58,400 bases of DNA from Thiohalocapsa sp. (GCF_022340605.1 NZ_JAJDNQ010000088.1:1-58400), one strand, 5' to 3'; shown: positions 36,402 through 45,740, numbered from the stretch's first letter. The notes: a model not told the origin generated them from the sequence alone. Translations and numbers: made by a program.

Positions 36402-37625
36402 ATGAGTGGGTTCCATCAGGTGGTCTTCACCGGCGAGCTGAGGCCTGGCGTCAATGCCGAGCAGGCAGCACGGGATTTCGCGGCGGTATTCAAGATCCCG
36501 CAAGAGAAGGCCTGGCGACTGATCCTGGACAAGCGCGAGCACGTGCTCAAGCACGAGGTGAACGACGTCAATGCCGAGCGCTACCGGGAGGTGCTGGAGG
36601 AGATCGGCCTCGCGGTGCGCATCGAGCCTGCCGGCACGCCGTTGGGCAGAGACGGCGCCGCGGATGAGCTGCCCGGGTCCGTCGCGCCTGCGGGTGCGGG
36701 CGCCGATGCGACGCAGGCGGCACCGGGTGCCACCGCGCCGCACGCCGACCCAAGCAACCCCTATGCGCCGCCGCGCGCGGATCTGCGGCCGCCCGTCACC
36801 GACGAAGAAGGCCCCATGACCGGCCCGCAGTCGGTGCCGACCGGTCATGGCTGGCTCTGGATCAAGGATGCCTATGCGCTGTTCCGCGCCAAGCCGCGCG
36901 CGTGGCTCGGCGCCATCGTGACCCTCTACCTGATCAATTTCGTCGTCGGCCTGGTGCCCGTCGTGGGCGGCCTGGTGGGCTTCGTGCTGGGGCCGATTTT
37001 CGGCGGCGGGCTGATGTCGGGCGCCCGGGATCTCGACCGGCGCGGCACCGCCCGCAGCGGCATGGTCTTCGACGGCTTCTCCGGGCCCGCCCTCCAGCTC
37101 GCATTGCTGGGACTGCTCTATCTGGCCGGCTTCCTGGTGGCAGCGATGGGGGCCGGCATCGTGATGTTGGCGGGCGGGGCCCTTTCCGCCGGGAGTCTCG
37201 GCAGCCTGTCGCTCAGCGATCCGCAGGCGGTCGCCGCCGCCCTGCCGGCAAGCGCGGCGGCGCTGATGCTGCTCACCTTCCTGGCGCTGGTGGTGCCCGT
37301 GCTGATGGCCTACTGGTTTGCCCCGGCGCTGGTCATGCTGGAGGGCATGAGCGCGGTGGAGGCCATGCAGACGAGCTTTCGCGGTTGCTGGAAGAACATG
37401 CTGCCCTTCCTGGTGTACGGACTTGCGATGCTCGGCATCCTGCTGGTCTTCTCGCTCGCGGTGGGCCTCCTGGCGGGGCTGGCGGCGGCGGCGCTCGGAC
37501 CCATGGCGCCGTACGCCGGTCTGATCGGGATCGTGCTGGCGGTGCCCGTGCTCCTGGCGTTCGCCGCCGTGGGCTTCGTCTCGCAGTACACCGGCTACCG
37601 CGACATCTTCCGCCACATCGGCTGA
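36402..37625 (+). CDS. BPSS1780-like multi-spanning membrane protein
   Basis: 407 residues from the ATG at 36402, preceded by AGGAGA. The first ~70 residues form a soluble domain (VVFTGELRPGVNAEQAARDF ... EVLEEIGLAVRIEP), a module seen in front of several proteobacterial membrane proteins. A Pro/Ala-rich linker containing SNPYAPP follows. From ~150 on there are six to seven hydrophobic segments with GGLVGFVLGPIFGGGLMSGA and FDGFSGP, the pattern of the BPSS1780/YciC-type membrane family. Function unknown. The stop is one base from the start of the acylase gene, so they are probably co-translated. Confidence 0.75.
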   Translation: MSGFHQVVFTGELRPGVNAEQAARDFAAVFKIPQEKAWRLILDKREHVLKHEVNDVNAERYREVLEEIGLAVRIEPAGTPLGRDGAADELPGSVAPAGAGADATQAAPGATAPHADPSNPYAPPRADLRPPVTDEEGPMTGPQSVPTGHGWLWIKDAYALFRAKPRAWLGAIVTLYLINFVVGLVPVVGGLVGFVLGPIFGGGLMSGARDLDRRGTARSGMVFDGFSGPALQLALLGLLYLAGFLVAAMGAGIVMLAGGALSAGSLGSLSLSDPQAVAAALPASAAALMLLTFLALVVPVLMAYWFAPALVMLEGMSAVEAMQTSFRGCWKNMLPFLVYGLAMLGILLVFSLAVGLLAGLAAAALGPMAPYAGLIGIVLAVPVLLAFAAVGFVSQYTGYRDIFRHIG

Positions 37626-37626
37626 C

Positions 37627-40062
37627 GTGCTCCGCTGGCTGCTCATCGCGCTGATCGCCCTGGCGCTGCTCGCCGCGGCGGCGGCGGGCGGTGTGGTCTG
37701 GCTCGGTAAGCGCGCGGAGCCCAGCTATCAAGGCGAGATCGCGCTCGCGGGCCTCGCGGCGCCGGTGAGCCTGCGCTTCAGCCCCCACGCGGTACCCACT
37801 ATCGAAGCCGCGTCGCTGGACGACGTGCTCTTCGCCCAGGGCTACATCATCGCCGCCGAGCGCATGTGGCAGATGGACATGCTGCGGCGGCTGGCCGGCG
37901 GCCGGCTCGCCGAGGTGCTCGGCGCGGGTGCGCTGCCGGCGGATCGCTTCTATCGCACCATGGGCCTGCCGCTGGCCGCCCGCGAGGCGCTGGCGGCGCT
38001 GGAGCCGGAATACCGCCGGCAGCTCGAGCGCTACGCCGCCGGCGTCAATGCCTATCTGCGCCATGCCGCCGGCCGCCTGCCGCTGGAATACCGCATCGCG
38101 GGCTTCCAGCCCGCCCCCTGGCGGCCGGAGGACAGCCTGGTCATCGGCGAGTACATGGCCTGGATCAACAGCGTCAACCTGCGCGAGGAGCTGACCTTCC
38201 TGCGGCTCGCCGTGCGCTTCGGCAACGCCCGGGCGCTGGAGCTGTTTCCCGTGGACGTGGGCGTGCCGGCCCCCGCGGAACTGAGGCAGTTGCCGGACTA
38301 TCGCGAGCTGGCGCGCGCGCGGGCACCCGCGGCCGCCGCACCGCTCGCCGCCTCCGGCGCGCGGCGCATCGTCCCCGTGCTGGCAGGTGGCGCCAGCAAC
38401 GCTTGGGCGGTCAACGGCCCGAGCGTTGCCGGCGGCGCCGCAATGTTGGCCAACGACCCGCACCTGTCCCCATCGGCACCGGCCATCTGGTACGAGCTGG
38501 AGCTCATCGCACCCGGACTGCATGTGGCGGGCCTGGCGCTGCCCGGCGTGCCGCTGGTGCTGCTGGGCCACAACGAGGACCTCGCCTGGGGCATGACCAC
38601 GGTGACCGCCGACACCCAGGACATCTTCGTCGAGCGCCTGAACGACGCCGGCGACGCGGCGCTACGCGCGGACGGCCGTTGGGAGCCCGTCAGCACCCGC
38701 ACCGAGCAGATTGCGGTCAAAGGCGCAAAGGCCCGGACGCTCACTATCAGCTCCACCAGCCACGGCGTGCTCATCGACGGCGTCATCGGCCCCGACAATC
38801 CGGAGGGGCTGCCGACGGTGCGCGTCGGCGACGCCTTGGCGTTGCGGCGCAACCTGGACGTACCGGGCCGCGCCGTGGTGGCGCTCTGGCGGCTCGATAC
38901 CGCCACCACCATCGCCGCGGCCCGCGCCGCCGGCGAAGATCTGCGGCACGTCTCGGAGAACCTGCTCATCGCCCACCGCGATGGCAGCATCGGCTGGCAG
39001 GTGACCGGCACCCTGCCGCGGCGCGGCCGCGGCAGCGGCATGCTGCCGGCACCGGGCTGGGAGGCGGGTTATGGCTGGGTGGGCTGGCAGCCCTTCGCCA
39101 ACAATCCGGGCGTGACGAATCCGCCCGATGGGCGCCTGGTGAGCGCCAACAACCGCAGCCTGCCGCTGGAGCAGGCCGATGCGGTGGGCCATAGCTGGAT
39201 CGCACCGTACCGCGCGGAGCGCATCCTTGAGCTGCTGGACGACGCGAGCGCGCTCACCGCCGCGGACCTCGCGCACATGCAGGCGGACCGCGACAGCATC
39301 CGCGCGCGCGTGTTTATGGCCTCGCTGCGCCGGGTGCTGCCGGAGCTCAAGGTCCTGGAGCCTGCCGCCGCGCGCGCCGCCGAGCGCGACCTGTTGCACT
39401 GGAGCGGTGACTTTCCGCCCGACAGCCACGCCGGCGCGCTGTTCGGGCTTCTGGTGCCCGCGCTCTACCAAGCCCTGTACGGCGACGAGCTCGGCGAGGA
39501 CCTGCCGGCACTGATGATGCTGGACGCCGACACCTACGGCCCCATGGACGAGGCCCTGCGCAGCGGCCATTCGAGCTTCTGGGACGACATTCGCACGCCG
39601 ACGGTGCAGGAGGGGCCGGCGGAGGTCTGGCGCGCCGCCCTGTTGGCCGCCCGCTCGCGCCTGAACGACCTGATGCCGAAGGGGCCGCAGCGGCTGGACC
39701 GCCTGCGTGCGGTGACCTTCCGGCATGCCTTTGCCGGTCAGCCCTGGGTGGGGAAGTGGTTCAGCGTCGGTCCCATCGGCATCGGCGGGGACACCGCCAC
39801 GGTCAACGTCGCCAACGCCTCGCTGCTGGCACCCCGGCGCATCGGCTACATCCCGTCCATGCGCGCCGTCTACACACCGGCCGATTGGTCGCGCACCCGC
39901 GGCACCATCACCCTCGGGCAATCCGGGCACCGGTTCTCGCGCTTTCGCACCGATCAGCTCGAGGACTGGCTCGCGGCGGACACGCACCCCTGGCCCTGGA
40001 ACGGGCCAGCCCCCGGCACCGGGATCGGCGAGCTGCGGCTGCTACCGGCGGCCTCGGACTGA
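37627..40062 (+). CDS. Penicillin acylase family Ntn-hydrolase (amidase)
   Basis: 811 residues from a GTG at 37627, one base after the upstream stop. The N-terminus is a membrane/signal segment (LLIALIALALLAAAAAGG). The alpha subunit region contains DDVLFAQGYIIAAERMWQMDM and GGRLAEVLGA, classic for the family. The autocatalytic junction is GGASNAWAV, with Ser257 as the new N-terminal nucleophile of the beta subunit. MLANDPHLSPSAPAIWYE and GHNEDLAWGMTT follow in the usual order. It would be exported, self-cleave, and hydrolyse amides such as acyl-homoserine lactones or beta-lactam side chains; the substrate is not predictable. Length fits the family. Confidence 0.92.
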   Translation: MLRWLLIALIALALLAAAAAGGVVWLGKRAEPSYQGEIALAGLAAPVSLRFSPHAVPTIEAASLDDVLFAQGYIIAAERMWQMDMLRRLAGGRLAEVLGAGALPADRFYRTMGLPLAAREALAALEPEYRRQLERYAAGVNAYLRHAAGRLPLEYRIAGFQPAPWRPEDSLVIGEYMAWINSVNLREELTFLRLAVRFGNARALELFPVDVGVPAPAELRQLPDYRELARARAPAAAAPLAASGARRIVPVLAGGASNAWAVNGPSVAGGAAMLANDPHLSPSAPAIWYELELIAPGLHVAGLALPGVPLVLLGHNEDLAWGMTTVTADTQDIFVERLNDAGDAALRADGRWEPVSTRTEQIAVKGAKARTLTISSTSHGVLIDGVIGPDNPEGLPTVRVGDALALRRNLDVPGRAVVALWRLDTATTIAAARAAGEDLRHVSENLLIAHRDGSIGWQVTGTLPRRGRGSGMLPAPGWEAGYGWVGWQPFANNPGVTNPPDGRLVSANNRSLPLEQADAVGHSWIAPYRAERILELLDDASALTAADLAHMQADRDSIRARVFMASLRRVLPELKVLEPAAARAAERDLLHWSGDFPPDSHAGALFGLLVPALYQALYGDELGEDLPALMMLDADTYGPMDEALRSGHSSFWDDIRTPTVQEGPAEVWRAALLAARSRLNDLMPKGPQRLDRLRAVTFRHAFAGQPWVGKWFSVGPIGIGGDTATVNVANASLLAPRRIGYIPSMRAVYTPADWSRTRGTITLGQSGHRFSRFRTDQLEDWLAADTHPWPWNGPAPGTGIGELRLLPAASD

Positions 40063-40181
40063 CCGCCAGCAGGGCCATCCTGCCGCGCGGCGGTTCCGGC
40101 CGCCCGCGCGGGCGCTGGCATGGTGCAGGCGAAACACCTATGCTCGTGCGCAGGTATTCCTCCACTGGAGTTGCCGCCGGC

Positions 40182-41312
40182 ATGCACCCCATCCGCGCCA
40201 TTCGCTGCTCGATTCGCCGCTCCCTTCGCCGCTGCAGCAGCCGCCACGGCGTTTGCCGCCTGCTCGCCGCCACCGCGCTGCTGGCCACGCCCGAGGCCCG
40301 CGCGAGCGTGGTGGCCGGTGTCACCTTCGACCCCGCCAACGCAGTTACCACCGCGGAGGTGACGAGCCTCGGCTACTGGACGCCCTTCGGCGACGCCGCC
40401 CTGCCCAGCGATACCTCGGCGGACTGGTCCGTCGGCGCCTCCCTCGGCAACCTGTTCCTGCGGCCACCCTTCCAGGACGGCTATTCACCAACAACGCCCG
40501 TCTACGGCGCGCCGGGCACCGCGGTAACCCTGGGGCAGGAACCGAGCTACCCGCTGAGCGGCAACGTCCGCGAGACCATCCGCCTCACCTGGGGCGGCAG
40601 CCTCGGACTGCCGGACGGCGACAACGGCAGCAACGGCAGCGCCGATGACCTGGTCATCTTCGAGCAAGCCACCAGCGAGGCCTTCGCCATCAGCGTGCAC
40701 GTGGCCAGCGGCGGCAGCGTCGGCTGGAGCAAGTGGTTCTACGTGCCCTACGAGAACGCGTACGACAGCGCCAACGACGCGACGCCGACGCTGATCGACC
40801 TCGACCTGGATCTCGGTCTCCCCGGCGTGACCATCAATGCGCTGGAGATCGCGAGCCTGGCGCCCGCGGATACGGTGGCGGAGCAGATCGCCGGTGCCGA
40901 TGTCGGGCTGGGCCGGGGACAGGTGACCTTCGGCGGCGCATCGGGTGGGCTCACGCCCGCGCGCTGGAGCAGCTCGCAGGGCAAATGGGTCCCCTTCGAG
41001 TCCTACAAGCTCGACCCGGACATCCAGTTCGTCGCCGGCCTGCAAGACCTCGTGGCCGGCGATTTCGGCACCATCAGCGCCGTCAGTACCGCCGCGGACG
41101 GCTCGGCGCCGGACCGCGCGCCGCCCACGGGCACCCCGGCGGCGGCACCCGTGGTGGCTCCGCTGCCGTTGTTGCTGACGGGGCTGTCACTGCTCGGGGT
41201 GCTGCGCGGCACCACCTGGCCGCGCCGCCGGCGGTTGCCACGCCCGCGCGACCTGGCCCTGGCTGCGGCCGGGTCGCCGGTTCGGGCCGATACTCAGCAG
41301 GAGTGGCAGTAG
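40182..41312 (+). CDS. Exported protein with VPLPA/PEP-CTERM-like sorting tail
   Basis: 376 residues from the ATG at 40182 (MHPIRAIRC); an ATG 14 codons earlier (40140) is also possible. A basic region and LLAATALLATPEARAS form a signal peptide. The mature part is beta-rich, acidic and Gly/Ser/Asn-rich (GLPDGDNGSNGSADD) without a named domain. Near the C-terminus VVAPLPLLLTGLSLLGVL followed by WPRRRR has the order of exosortase-type tails: a short Pro motif, one helix and an Arg cluster. Unusually about 25 residues follow the Arg cluster, and they overlap the DsrC-like gene on the other strand by 19 bases. It may be a surface or matrix protein sorted together with exopolysaccharide. Confidence 0.6.
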   Translation: MHPIRAIRCSIRRSLRRCSSRHGVCRLLAATALLATPEARASVVAGVTFDPANAVTTAEVTSLGYWTPFGDAALPSDTSADWSVGASLGNLFLRPPFQDGYSPTTPVYGAPGTAVTLGQEPSYPLSGNVRETIRLTWGGSLGLPDGDNGSNGSADDLVIFEQATSEAFAISVHVASGGSVGWSKWFYVPYENAYDSANDATPTLIDLDLDLGLPGVTINALEIASLAPADTVAEQIAGADVGLGRGQVTFGGASGGLTPARWSSSQGKWVPFESYKLDPDIQFVAGLQDLVAGDFGTISAVSTAADGSAPDRAPPTGTPAAAPVVAPLPLLLTGLSLLGVLRGTTWPRRRRLPRPRDLALAAAGSPVRADTQQEWQ

Positions 41313-41635
41313 TAGGTCGGCAGGCCGGCAATGCGGCAGGCCTGTTTGCAGCCGCCGGACGGGAAGAGGCCCTCCAGGCTCTTGCGCGTACAAGGGGTGA
41401 ACCGCGACACCTGGTCGCCGATCGCGCGGATGATCACCTTCGGCGACGGCGGAATTTCATGATATGCGTAGTACTCGCGCAGAAAGTTGATCACCGTCCA
41501 GTGGCAATCGGTGAGCTTGAGCCCGTCCGCGGCGGCCAGCGCCTCCGCGAGGGCGTTGTCCCAGTCCAGAAAGCTCGCCAGATGGCCTTGTTTATTGAAC
41601 TCCACCTCGCGGCCGGCGATCTCTAAGGCAGTCAT
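41294..41635 (-). CDS. DsrC/TusE-family sulfur-relay protein with atypical cysteine tail
   Basis: 113 residues from the ATG at 41635. DWDNALAEALAAADGLKLTD, HWTVINFLREYYAYHEIPPS and KQACRIAGLP are the DsrC/TusE/YccK family blocks. In DsrC the flexible arm carries two cysteines spaced C-x10-C with the last at the penultimate position. Here the arm reads CRIAGLPTYYCHSC: C100 is the conserved one, and it is followed by C110 (C-x9-C) and a terminal C113 (C-x12-C). Such variants may be DsrC-like regulators or sulfur carriers rather than true sulfite-reductase partners. No dsrAB, tusBCD or other sulfur genes are nearby. A TTGACA hexamer and a palindrome lie upstream. Confidence 0.8.
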   Translation of the reverse strand: MTALEIAGREVEFNKQGHLASFLDWDNALAEALAAADGLKLTDCHWTVINFLREYYAYHEIPPSPKVIIRAIGDQVSRFTPCTRKSLEGLFPSGGCKQACRIAGLPTYYCHSC

Positions 41636-41950
41636 CGCGTGTCTCCTCCGCCTGCCGGTGGTCGATGCGCGCGTCTGTCGGCGCAGCGCCGGCATTGATA
41701 GGTTTATTAGAAAATTTGCAAGTCGTGGAACAGGTGATTCACCACCTGTCAAGGAAATATAGCGTACCGCGACCTCGTGACGCGTCGTCCCGCATAGACC
41801 TGCGTCAATCGTTCGCCGCCCTCTTTGCCGTATCAATCGCCGACTGCGAACGCCCATGTCAGCGTGCCAACGTTACTCACGACAAGCCCTTGCCATCGCT
41901 GCGAGAATCGGCAAAAAGCCAAGCCTCGCGCCGAATCCGGGAGAGAGCCC
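41636..41950. other. Divergent promoter region between DsrC-like and cupin genes
   Basis: 315 bases. The central 41695-41765 is AT-rich compared with its flanks and holds the palindrome at 41730-41749. No gene is recognised. Confidence 0.5.
41730..41749. promoter_or_regulatory. Candidate operator palindrome
   Basis: ACAGGTGATTCACCACCTGT: 7-base arms ACAGGTG/CACCTGT around six bases, with an overlapping inner GGTG-ATT-CACC. On the minus strand a perfect TTGACA (41752-41747) overlaps its edge about 110 bases before the DsrC-like start, but no good -10 follows at 16-18 bases. This could be a regulator site controlling either divergent gene; the protein is unknown. Confidence 0.4.
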
Positions 41951-42313
41951 ATGCCCAGACTCATCTACCAGCCCACCGTCGTCCCCGCCGCCGGCGACAA
42001 GCCGAAGCGCATCGAGGAGTACGCCGGCCGCGTCGCCAGCGGCAACGAACAAGTGTCCGTCGCGCGCATGCGCGCACCAACCGGCTGGCAGGAGCCCGGC
42101 CAGCGGCCGGAATTCATGGAGATCACCGTCGTGCTCGACGGCATGCTGCGGGTGGAGCACGAAGGCGGCGTGCTGGACGTCCACTCCAGCCAGGCGGTGA
42201 TCACCGAGCCCGGCGAGTGGGTGCGCTACAGCACCCCTGCGCGGGGCGGCGCCGAGTACATCGCCATCTGCCTGCCGGCGTTCTCGCCGGAGACCGTGCA
42301 CCGGGATGACTAG
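41951..42313 (+). CDS. Small cupin-domain protein
   Basis: 120 residues from the ATG at 41951, preceded by GGGAGAGAG. The pattern VARMRAPTGWQEPGQRPEF, EITVVLDGMLRVEHEGGVLD and QAVITEPGEWVRYS gives the two beta-barrel motifs of a single-domain cupin. The usual His metal ligands of motif 1 are largely missing (Glu and Gln occur instead), so it may not bind a metal in the usual way. The substrate is unknown. It is divergent from the DsrC-like gene. Confidence 0.75.
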   Translation: MPRLIYQPTVVPAAGDKPKRIEEYAGRVASGNEQVSVARMRAPTGWQEPGQRPEFMEITVVLDGMLRVEHEGGVLDVHSSQAVITEPGEWVRYSTPARGGAEYIAICLPAFSPETVHRDD

Positions 42314-42600
42314 AGCAGTCGCGCGCAAATGCCGCGGCCGTTCTTGCCACAGCCCTCCACGTGTCGCCCCGGATGGCGACACGAATAAGCTCTCTCCACG
42401 AGCCCCCAAGACCTCCCCCACGCGCTCGCTGAGATCACCCGCGTCCTGAAGGCGCTCCAGCCGCGGTATCCGGCGCGACGAGCACCCGCCGCCCGATCGC
42501 GGCGACGACGCCGCTCCCACAACGCCGCCGCAGATTGGGCCACCCCGAGAGGTGCAACGATCAGCCCATCCTGCGCCGGCACGGAAAGATCGCGATCGGC
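42314..42600. other. Gap with a partial GTGGGAGCG-type repeat
   Basis: 287 bases between convergent genes. The stretch around 42465-42527 ends in GCCGCTCCCAC preceded by GATCGCGGCGACGAC, matching the minus-strand form of the GTGGGAGCG palindrome family seen at 43282-43377 and 51626-51686, but degraded. Confidence 0.5.
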
Positions 42601-43080
42601 TCAGCTCGCGGCGTCTGGCCAGAAATGGTCGTCCAACATATCGGCGATGCCGAAGGGACACCGATCGGGGAAGGTCGTCTCCGGCAGTCCGGTTTGCTTC
42701 TCCGCCTCGATGACGGCAAGACGATAAGCGCGGGCGATGGCCTCGTCGAGATAGGACTTGAGGCTCGGATTGTCCCCCAGGTGCGACGCGAGGCGGATGC
42801 GCTGCTCTTTGATCGAGAGCCGCCAGGAATTGCCACGCAGCGCCGGCTGGTAGCGCCACTTGAGCAGATGGAGCATCAAGACCACGAGCCGGTTGACCAG
42901 TTCCCTGCGCTCGCTACGCGCCATGCTCTCGATTTCCTCGATCAGATGCGCCACATCGACATCGCTCCATTTGCCGGCGCGCAGCAAGGATGCTTGCTCG
43001 TCTGCCCAAGCGCTGAAATCGCGGTCGTACAGGTTTGACAAGGCTCGCACCTCCTCCAGCGGGAGACGGTATCGTCCCAT
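42601..43080 (-). CDS. DUF29 family protein
   Basis: 159 residues from the ATG at 43080 (MGRYRLPLEEV); an in-frame start nine codons upstream is less likely. NLYDRDFSAWADEQASLLRAG, DVAHLIEEIESMARSERREL and VVLMLHLLKWRYQPALRG are the diagnostic blocks of DUF29, a small helical protein common in cyanobacteria and proteobacteria, often in several copies and of unknown function. It ends with PFGIADMLDDHFWPD, also typical. Confidence 0.88.
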   Translation of the reverse strand: MGRYRLPLEEVRALSNLYDRDFSAWADEQASLLRAGKWSDVDVAHLIEEIESMARSERRELVNRLVVLMLHLLKWRYQPALRGNSWRLSIKEQRIRLASHLGDNPSLKSYLDEAIARAYRLAVIEAEKQTGLPETTFPDRCPFGIADMLDDHFWPDAAS

Positions 43081-43145
43081 GAGGATGGCGGTGGCGCCAA
43101 GGCGCACAGCCCGATGGCTCGGCTGGGCATGCGGCGGTGCCCGCC

Positions 43146-43173
43146 GTGGGAGCGCCGTCCCCGGCGCGACGAG
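43146..43173. repeat. Partial GTGGGAGCG-family repeat
   Basis: One half of the palindrome: GTGGGAGCGCCGTCCCCGGC then GCGA. The same half-unit begins the full element 130 bases further on. Confidence 0.6.
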
Positions 43174-43224
43174 TGCCAGTGCGAAAGATCGCGCAGCAAG
43201 TCACTTCCACACGTGCACGATTGG

Positions 43225-43266
43225 GTAGGCGCGCGGTGTCGAGCTTCGTTCCTCAGCCCGACCTAC
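43225..43266. repeat. GTAGG...CCTAC REP-like repeat (family 3)
   Basis: Contains GTCGAGCTTCGTTCCTCAGC followed by CCGACCTAC; closely similar to the hairpin at 47194-47218 (GTCGGGCTTTGTCCCTCAGC then CCGAC). Confidence 0.6.
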
Positions 43267-43281
43267 GCCTGGCGGGACCGC

Positions 43282-43377
43282 GTGGGAGCGCCGTCCCCGG
43301 CGCGATGGGCTTCGGCTTGGCCGATCGCGGCGGGGACGCCGCGCCCAAATACATCGCGGCGGGGACGCCGCTCCCAC
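43282..43377. repeat. GTGGGAGCG-family palindromic repeat; possible terminator of proVWX
   Basis: A 96-base element with ends GTGGGAGCG and CGCTCCCAC and an internal repeated GCGGCGGGGACGCCG unit. It begins 12 bases beyond the proX stop, so on the minus strand it could form the hairpin ending the betaine-transporter transcript. Confidence 0.75.
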
Positions 43378-43388
43378 GTCCGCAAGCC

Positions 43389-44405
43389 TTACTCGGCCGC
43401 GGCGCGCGCCCGCTCCAGCCAGCCGTCGACCTTCTTGCGGTTGGCGGCGATCCACGCATCGGCGTGGCGCTCGATGTCCTTCTCGCTGTCCTCGCCGTCG
43501 CGCATCGCCAGGTTCTCGGCGCTGATGTCGTTGTTGCTCACCTGCATGATGGCGAACAGCTTGGCCGCCGCGGGGTTGGCCTCGGCCCACTTGCGGTTGG
43601 CGACGATGCGCTGGTCGTTGGCCTGGAAGCCGTAGTTGGAGCCGTCCGGCAGCGTGGTATCCACGCCCGCACGCTCGCCGGGCAGGGCGCTGAAGGGCAC
43701 CTGCAGCCAGACCACGTCCTTGCCCGGCACCAGCACGCCGCTGACCCAGTAGGGCGTCCAGGTGTAGTAGAGGATGGGCTTGCCCTGCTTATAGCGCGTG
43801 ATGGTGTCGGCGATGATGGCCGAATAACTGCCCTGGTTGTGGGTCACCGTGTCGCGCAGGCCGTAGGCGTCCAGGTGGTGCTCGATGACCTTCTCGCAGC
43901 CCCAGCCGGGGGTGCAGCCGGCGAGGTCGGCCTTGCCGTCGCCGTCGGCGTCGAACAGCTTGGCGATCTTCGGGTCCTTGAGCTGCTCGATGTTGGTGAT
44001 GCCGTATTTCTCGGCGGTCTTCTTGTCGATCAGGTAGCCCTGCAGGGCGCCGGGGGAATAAACGCCCTCGCGATAGAGCTTCTTGTCACCGCCCGCGGCC
44101 GCGTAGAAGTCGGCATGCAGCGGGTCCCAATGGTCGGCCATGAAGGTGGCATCGCCGTTGGCGATGGCCACGTGGCCGGCGGCGTATTCGATTTCTTTGA
44201 AGGGCTTCACGTCATAGCCCAGTTCCTCCAGCGCCTTCATCACCAGCAGGGTCTGGAAGGACTCTTCGGCGATGGACGACTTGATGGGCTGGACCTCGAC
44301 GCCTTCGCCGGGCTTCTCCACTGCCAGGGCGCCGGCTGCAACGACGCTCAGCGCCAAGAGCAGCGCGCCGCGGGCGCAGGTTTTGAGGTCGAATCTCGCT
44401 AGCAT
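43389..44405 (-). CDS. proX: Glycine betaine/proline ABC transporter substrate-binding protein
   Basis: 338 residues from the ATG at 44405, with AGAGGA upstream; the longer open frame beyond it is not protein-like. A signal peptide ends at ALA (residues 1-29). [53 protein letters not shown] and [20 protein letters not shown] are ProX-type blocks, and the Trp residues form the aromatic cage that binds the quaternary ammonium group. [11 protein letters not shown] has the paired cysteines of Escherichia coli-type ProX. It is the last gene of proV-proW-proX, read leftwards, with about 100 bases between proW and proX. A REP hairpin follows the stop. Confidence 0.96.
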   Translation of the reverse strand: MLARFDLKTCARGALLLALSVVAAGALAVEKPGEGVEVQPIKSSIAEESFQTLLVMKALEELGYDVKPFKEIEYAAGHVAIANGDATFMADHWDPLHADFYAAAGGDKKLYREGVYSPGALQGYLIDKKTAEKYGITNIEQLKDPKIAKLFDADGDGKADLAGCTPGWGCEKVIEHHLDAYGLRDTVTHNQGSYSAIIADTITRYKQGKPILYYTWTPYWVSGVLVPGKDVVWLQVPFSALPGERAGVDTTLPDGSNYGFQANDQRIVANRKWAEANPAAAKLFAIMQVSNNDISAENLAMRDGEDSEKDIERHADAWIAANRKKVDGWLERARAAAE

Positions 44406-44506
44406 GGGCTTATCCTCTCTGTGGGTCGGGTGGGTGATTGTTGGTGCGGGCGCGCACCGGCCGACGCTGGTGGCCCGCAGGATGCCCGATGGGTCGGCGG
44501 CGGCGC

Positions 44507-45658
44507 TCAGCCCGCGCCGCGCACGAACAGACCCCGCACCAGGCCGACCGGGCCGGCCTCGTACCAGTGACGGGTGGGCTTGTCGCGGTCGGCTTGGCCG
44601 ACCGCCTGGGTCATGCGATCCAGGATGATGGCCAGCAGCACGATGCCGACGCCGCCAATGGTGGCGAGCCCCATGTCGAGCCGGCCGATGCCGCGCAGCA
44701 CCATCTGGCCAAGACCGCCGACGGCGATCATGGAGGCGATGACCACCATGGACAGGGCCAGCATCAGCGTCTGGTTGACGCCGGCCATAATGGTCGGCAT
44801 GGCCAGCGGCAGCTGCACCTTGAACAGCAACTGCCGCTTGGATGCGCCGAAGGAGCGCGCCGCCTCCACCAGGTCCGCCGGCACCTGGCGAATCCCTAAG
44901 TTGGTGAGCCGGATCAGCGGCGGCAGCGCGAAAATGATGGTGACCACCACGCCCGGCACGTTGCCGATGCCGAACAGCATCACCACCGGCACCAGGTAGA
45001 CAAAAGCCGGCGTGGTCTGCATGGCGTCCAGCACCGGGCGCACCGCGGCCGCGGCACGGTCGCTGCGGGCGAGCCAGATGCCGATGGGCAGCCCGATGAT
45101 GACGCAGAAAAAGACGGAGGTGATCACCAGCGCCAGGGTCACCATGGCTTGCGACCAGGCGCCGATGAGACCGACGGCCAGCAGCGACATCACGGCGCCG
45201 ATGCCAAGACGCCGGCCGCCCGCCTGCCAGGCGAGCAGACCGATGATGATGACCATCAGCACGTCCGGCACCGCCTGAAGGGAGGTCTGAATACCGGTCA
45301 GGGTGGCGTCGATGGGCCAGCGCACGGCCTGGAACACCGGGCGGAAATTGGCCACCAGCCAGTCCAGGCCGTTCTCGACCCAATGCCCCAAGGGGATCAC
45401 CGCATCGTGGAAGGGGTGCAGCCAGTCGATGCCGCCGCTGGCCTGATCGCCGGCGCCGCTGTGGGCGAGCCAATCGCCCGGCGTGGGCGGCGCACCACCC
45501 ACATCGGGCGACGGTGCACCCCAGGGGTTCGCCGCGCCAGCAGGCTCCGGCGGCGTGCCGGTGGCGGGCACGGGCGGCTGCGCGCCGGCATTGAGCCAGG
45601 CGTTGTCGGGGGCTTGGGGCGCGCTCGGGGTCGCCCAGGGGTTGGATTGATCTGCCAT
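44507..45658 (-). CDS. proW: Glycine betaine/proline ABC transporter permease
   Basis: 383 residues. The first ~85 residues are a soluble Pro/Ala/Asn-rich extension ([17 protein letters not shown]). Then [20 protein letters not shown] and six to seven membrane segments follow. The cytoplasmic EAA loop, [20 protein letters not shown], which contacts ProV, is at about residues 268-287. [21 protein letters not shown] and [20 protein letters not shown] are strongly conserved in ProW/OpuAB. It forms the membrane channel of the osmoprotectant importer and lies between proV and proX. Translation probably starts at the ATG at 45658. Confidence 0.96.
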   Translation of the reverse strand: MADQSNPWATPSAPQAPDNAWLNAGAQPPVPATGTPPEPAGAANPWGAPSPDVGGAPPTPGDWLAHSGAGDQASGGIDWLHPFHDAVIPLGHWVENGLDWLVANFRPVFQAVRWPIDATLTGIQTSLQAVPDVLMVIIIGLLAWQAGGRRLGIGAVMSLLAVGLIGAWSQAMVTLALVITSVFFCVIIGLPIGIWLARSDRAAAAVRPVLDAMQTTPAFVYLVPVVMLFGIGNVPGVVVTIIFALPPLIRLTNLGIRQVPADLVEAARSFGASKRQLLFKVQLPLAMPTIMAGVNQTLMLALSMVVIASMIAVGGLGQMVLRGIGRLDMGLATIGGVGIVLLAIILDRMTQAVGQADRDKPTRHWYEAGPVGLVRGLFVRGAG

Positions 45659-45740
45659 AGTGTGGGTCGTCGTTGCAAAGTGCGCGGTGCGCAGTGCGTT
45701 CCCGCGTGCGTCTCAGCGCACTCCGCACTCCGCACCAAAT

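Larger units (their letters stand above)
43081..43388. other. Repeat-rich gap between DUF29 and proX
   Basis: 308 bases almost filled by three REP-like elements (43146-43173, 43225-43266 and 43282-43377). No gene. Confidence 0.7.
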
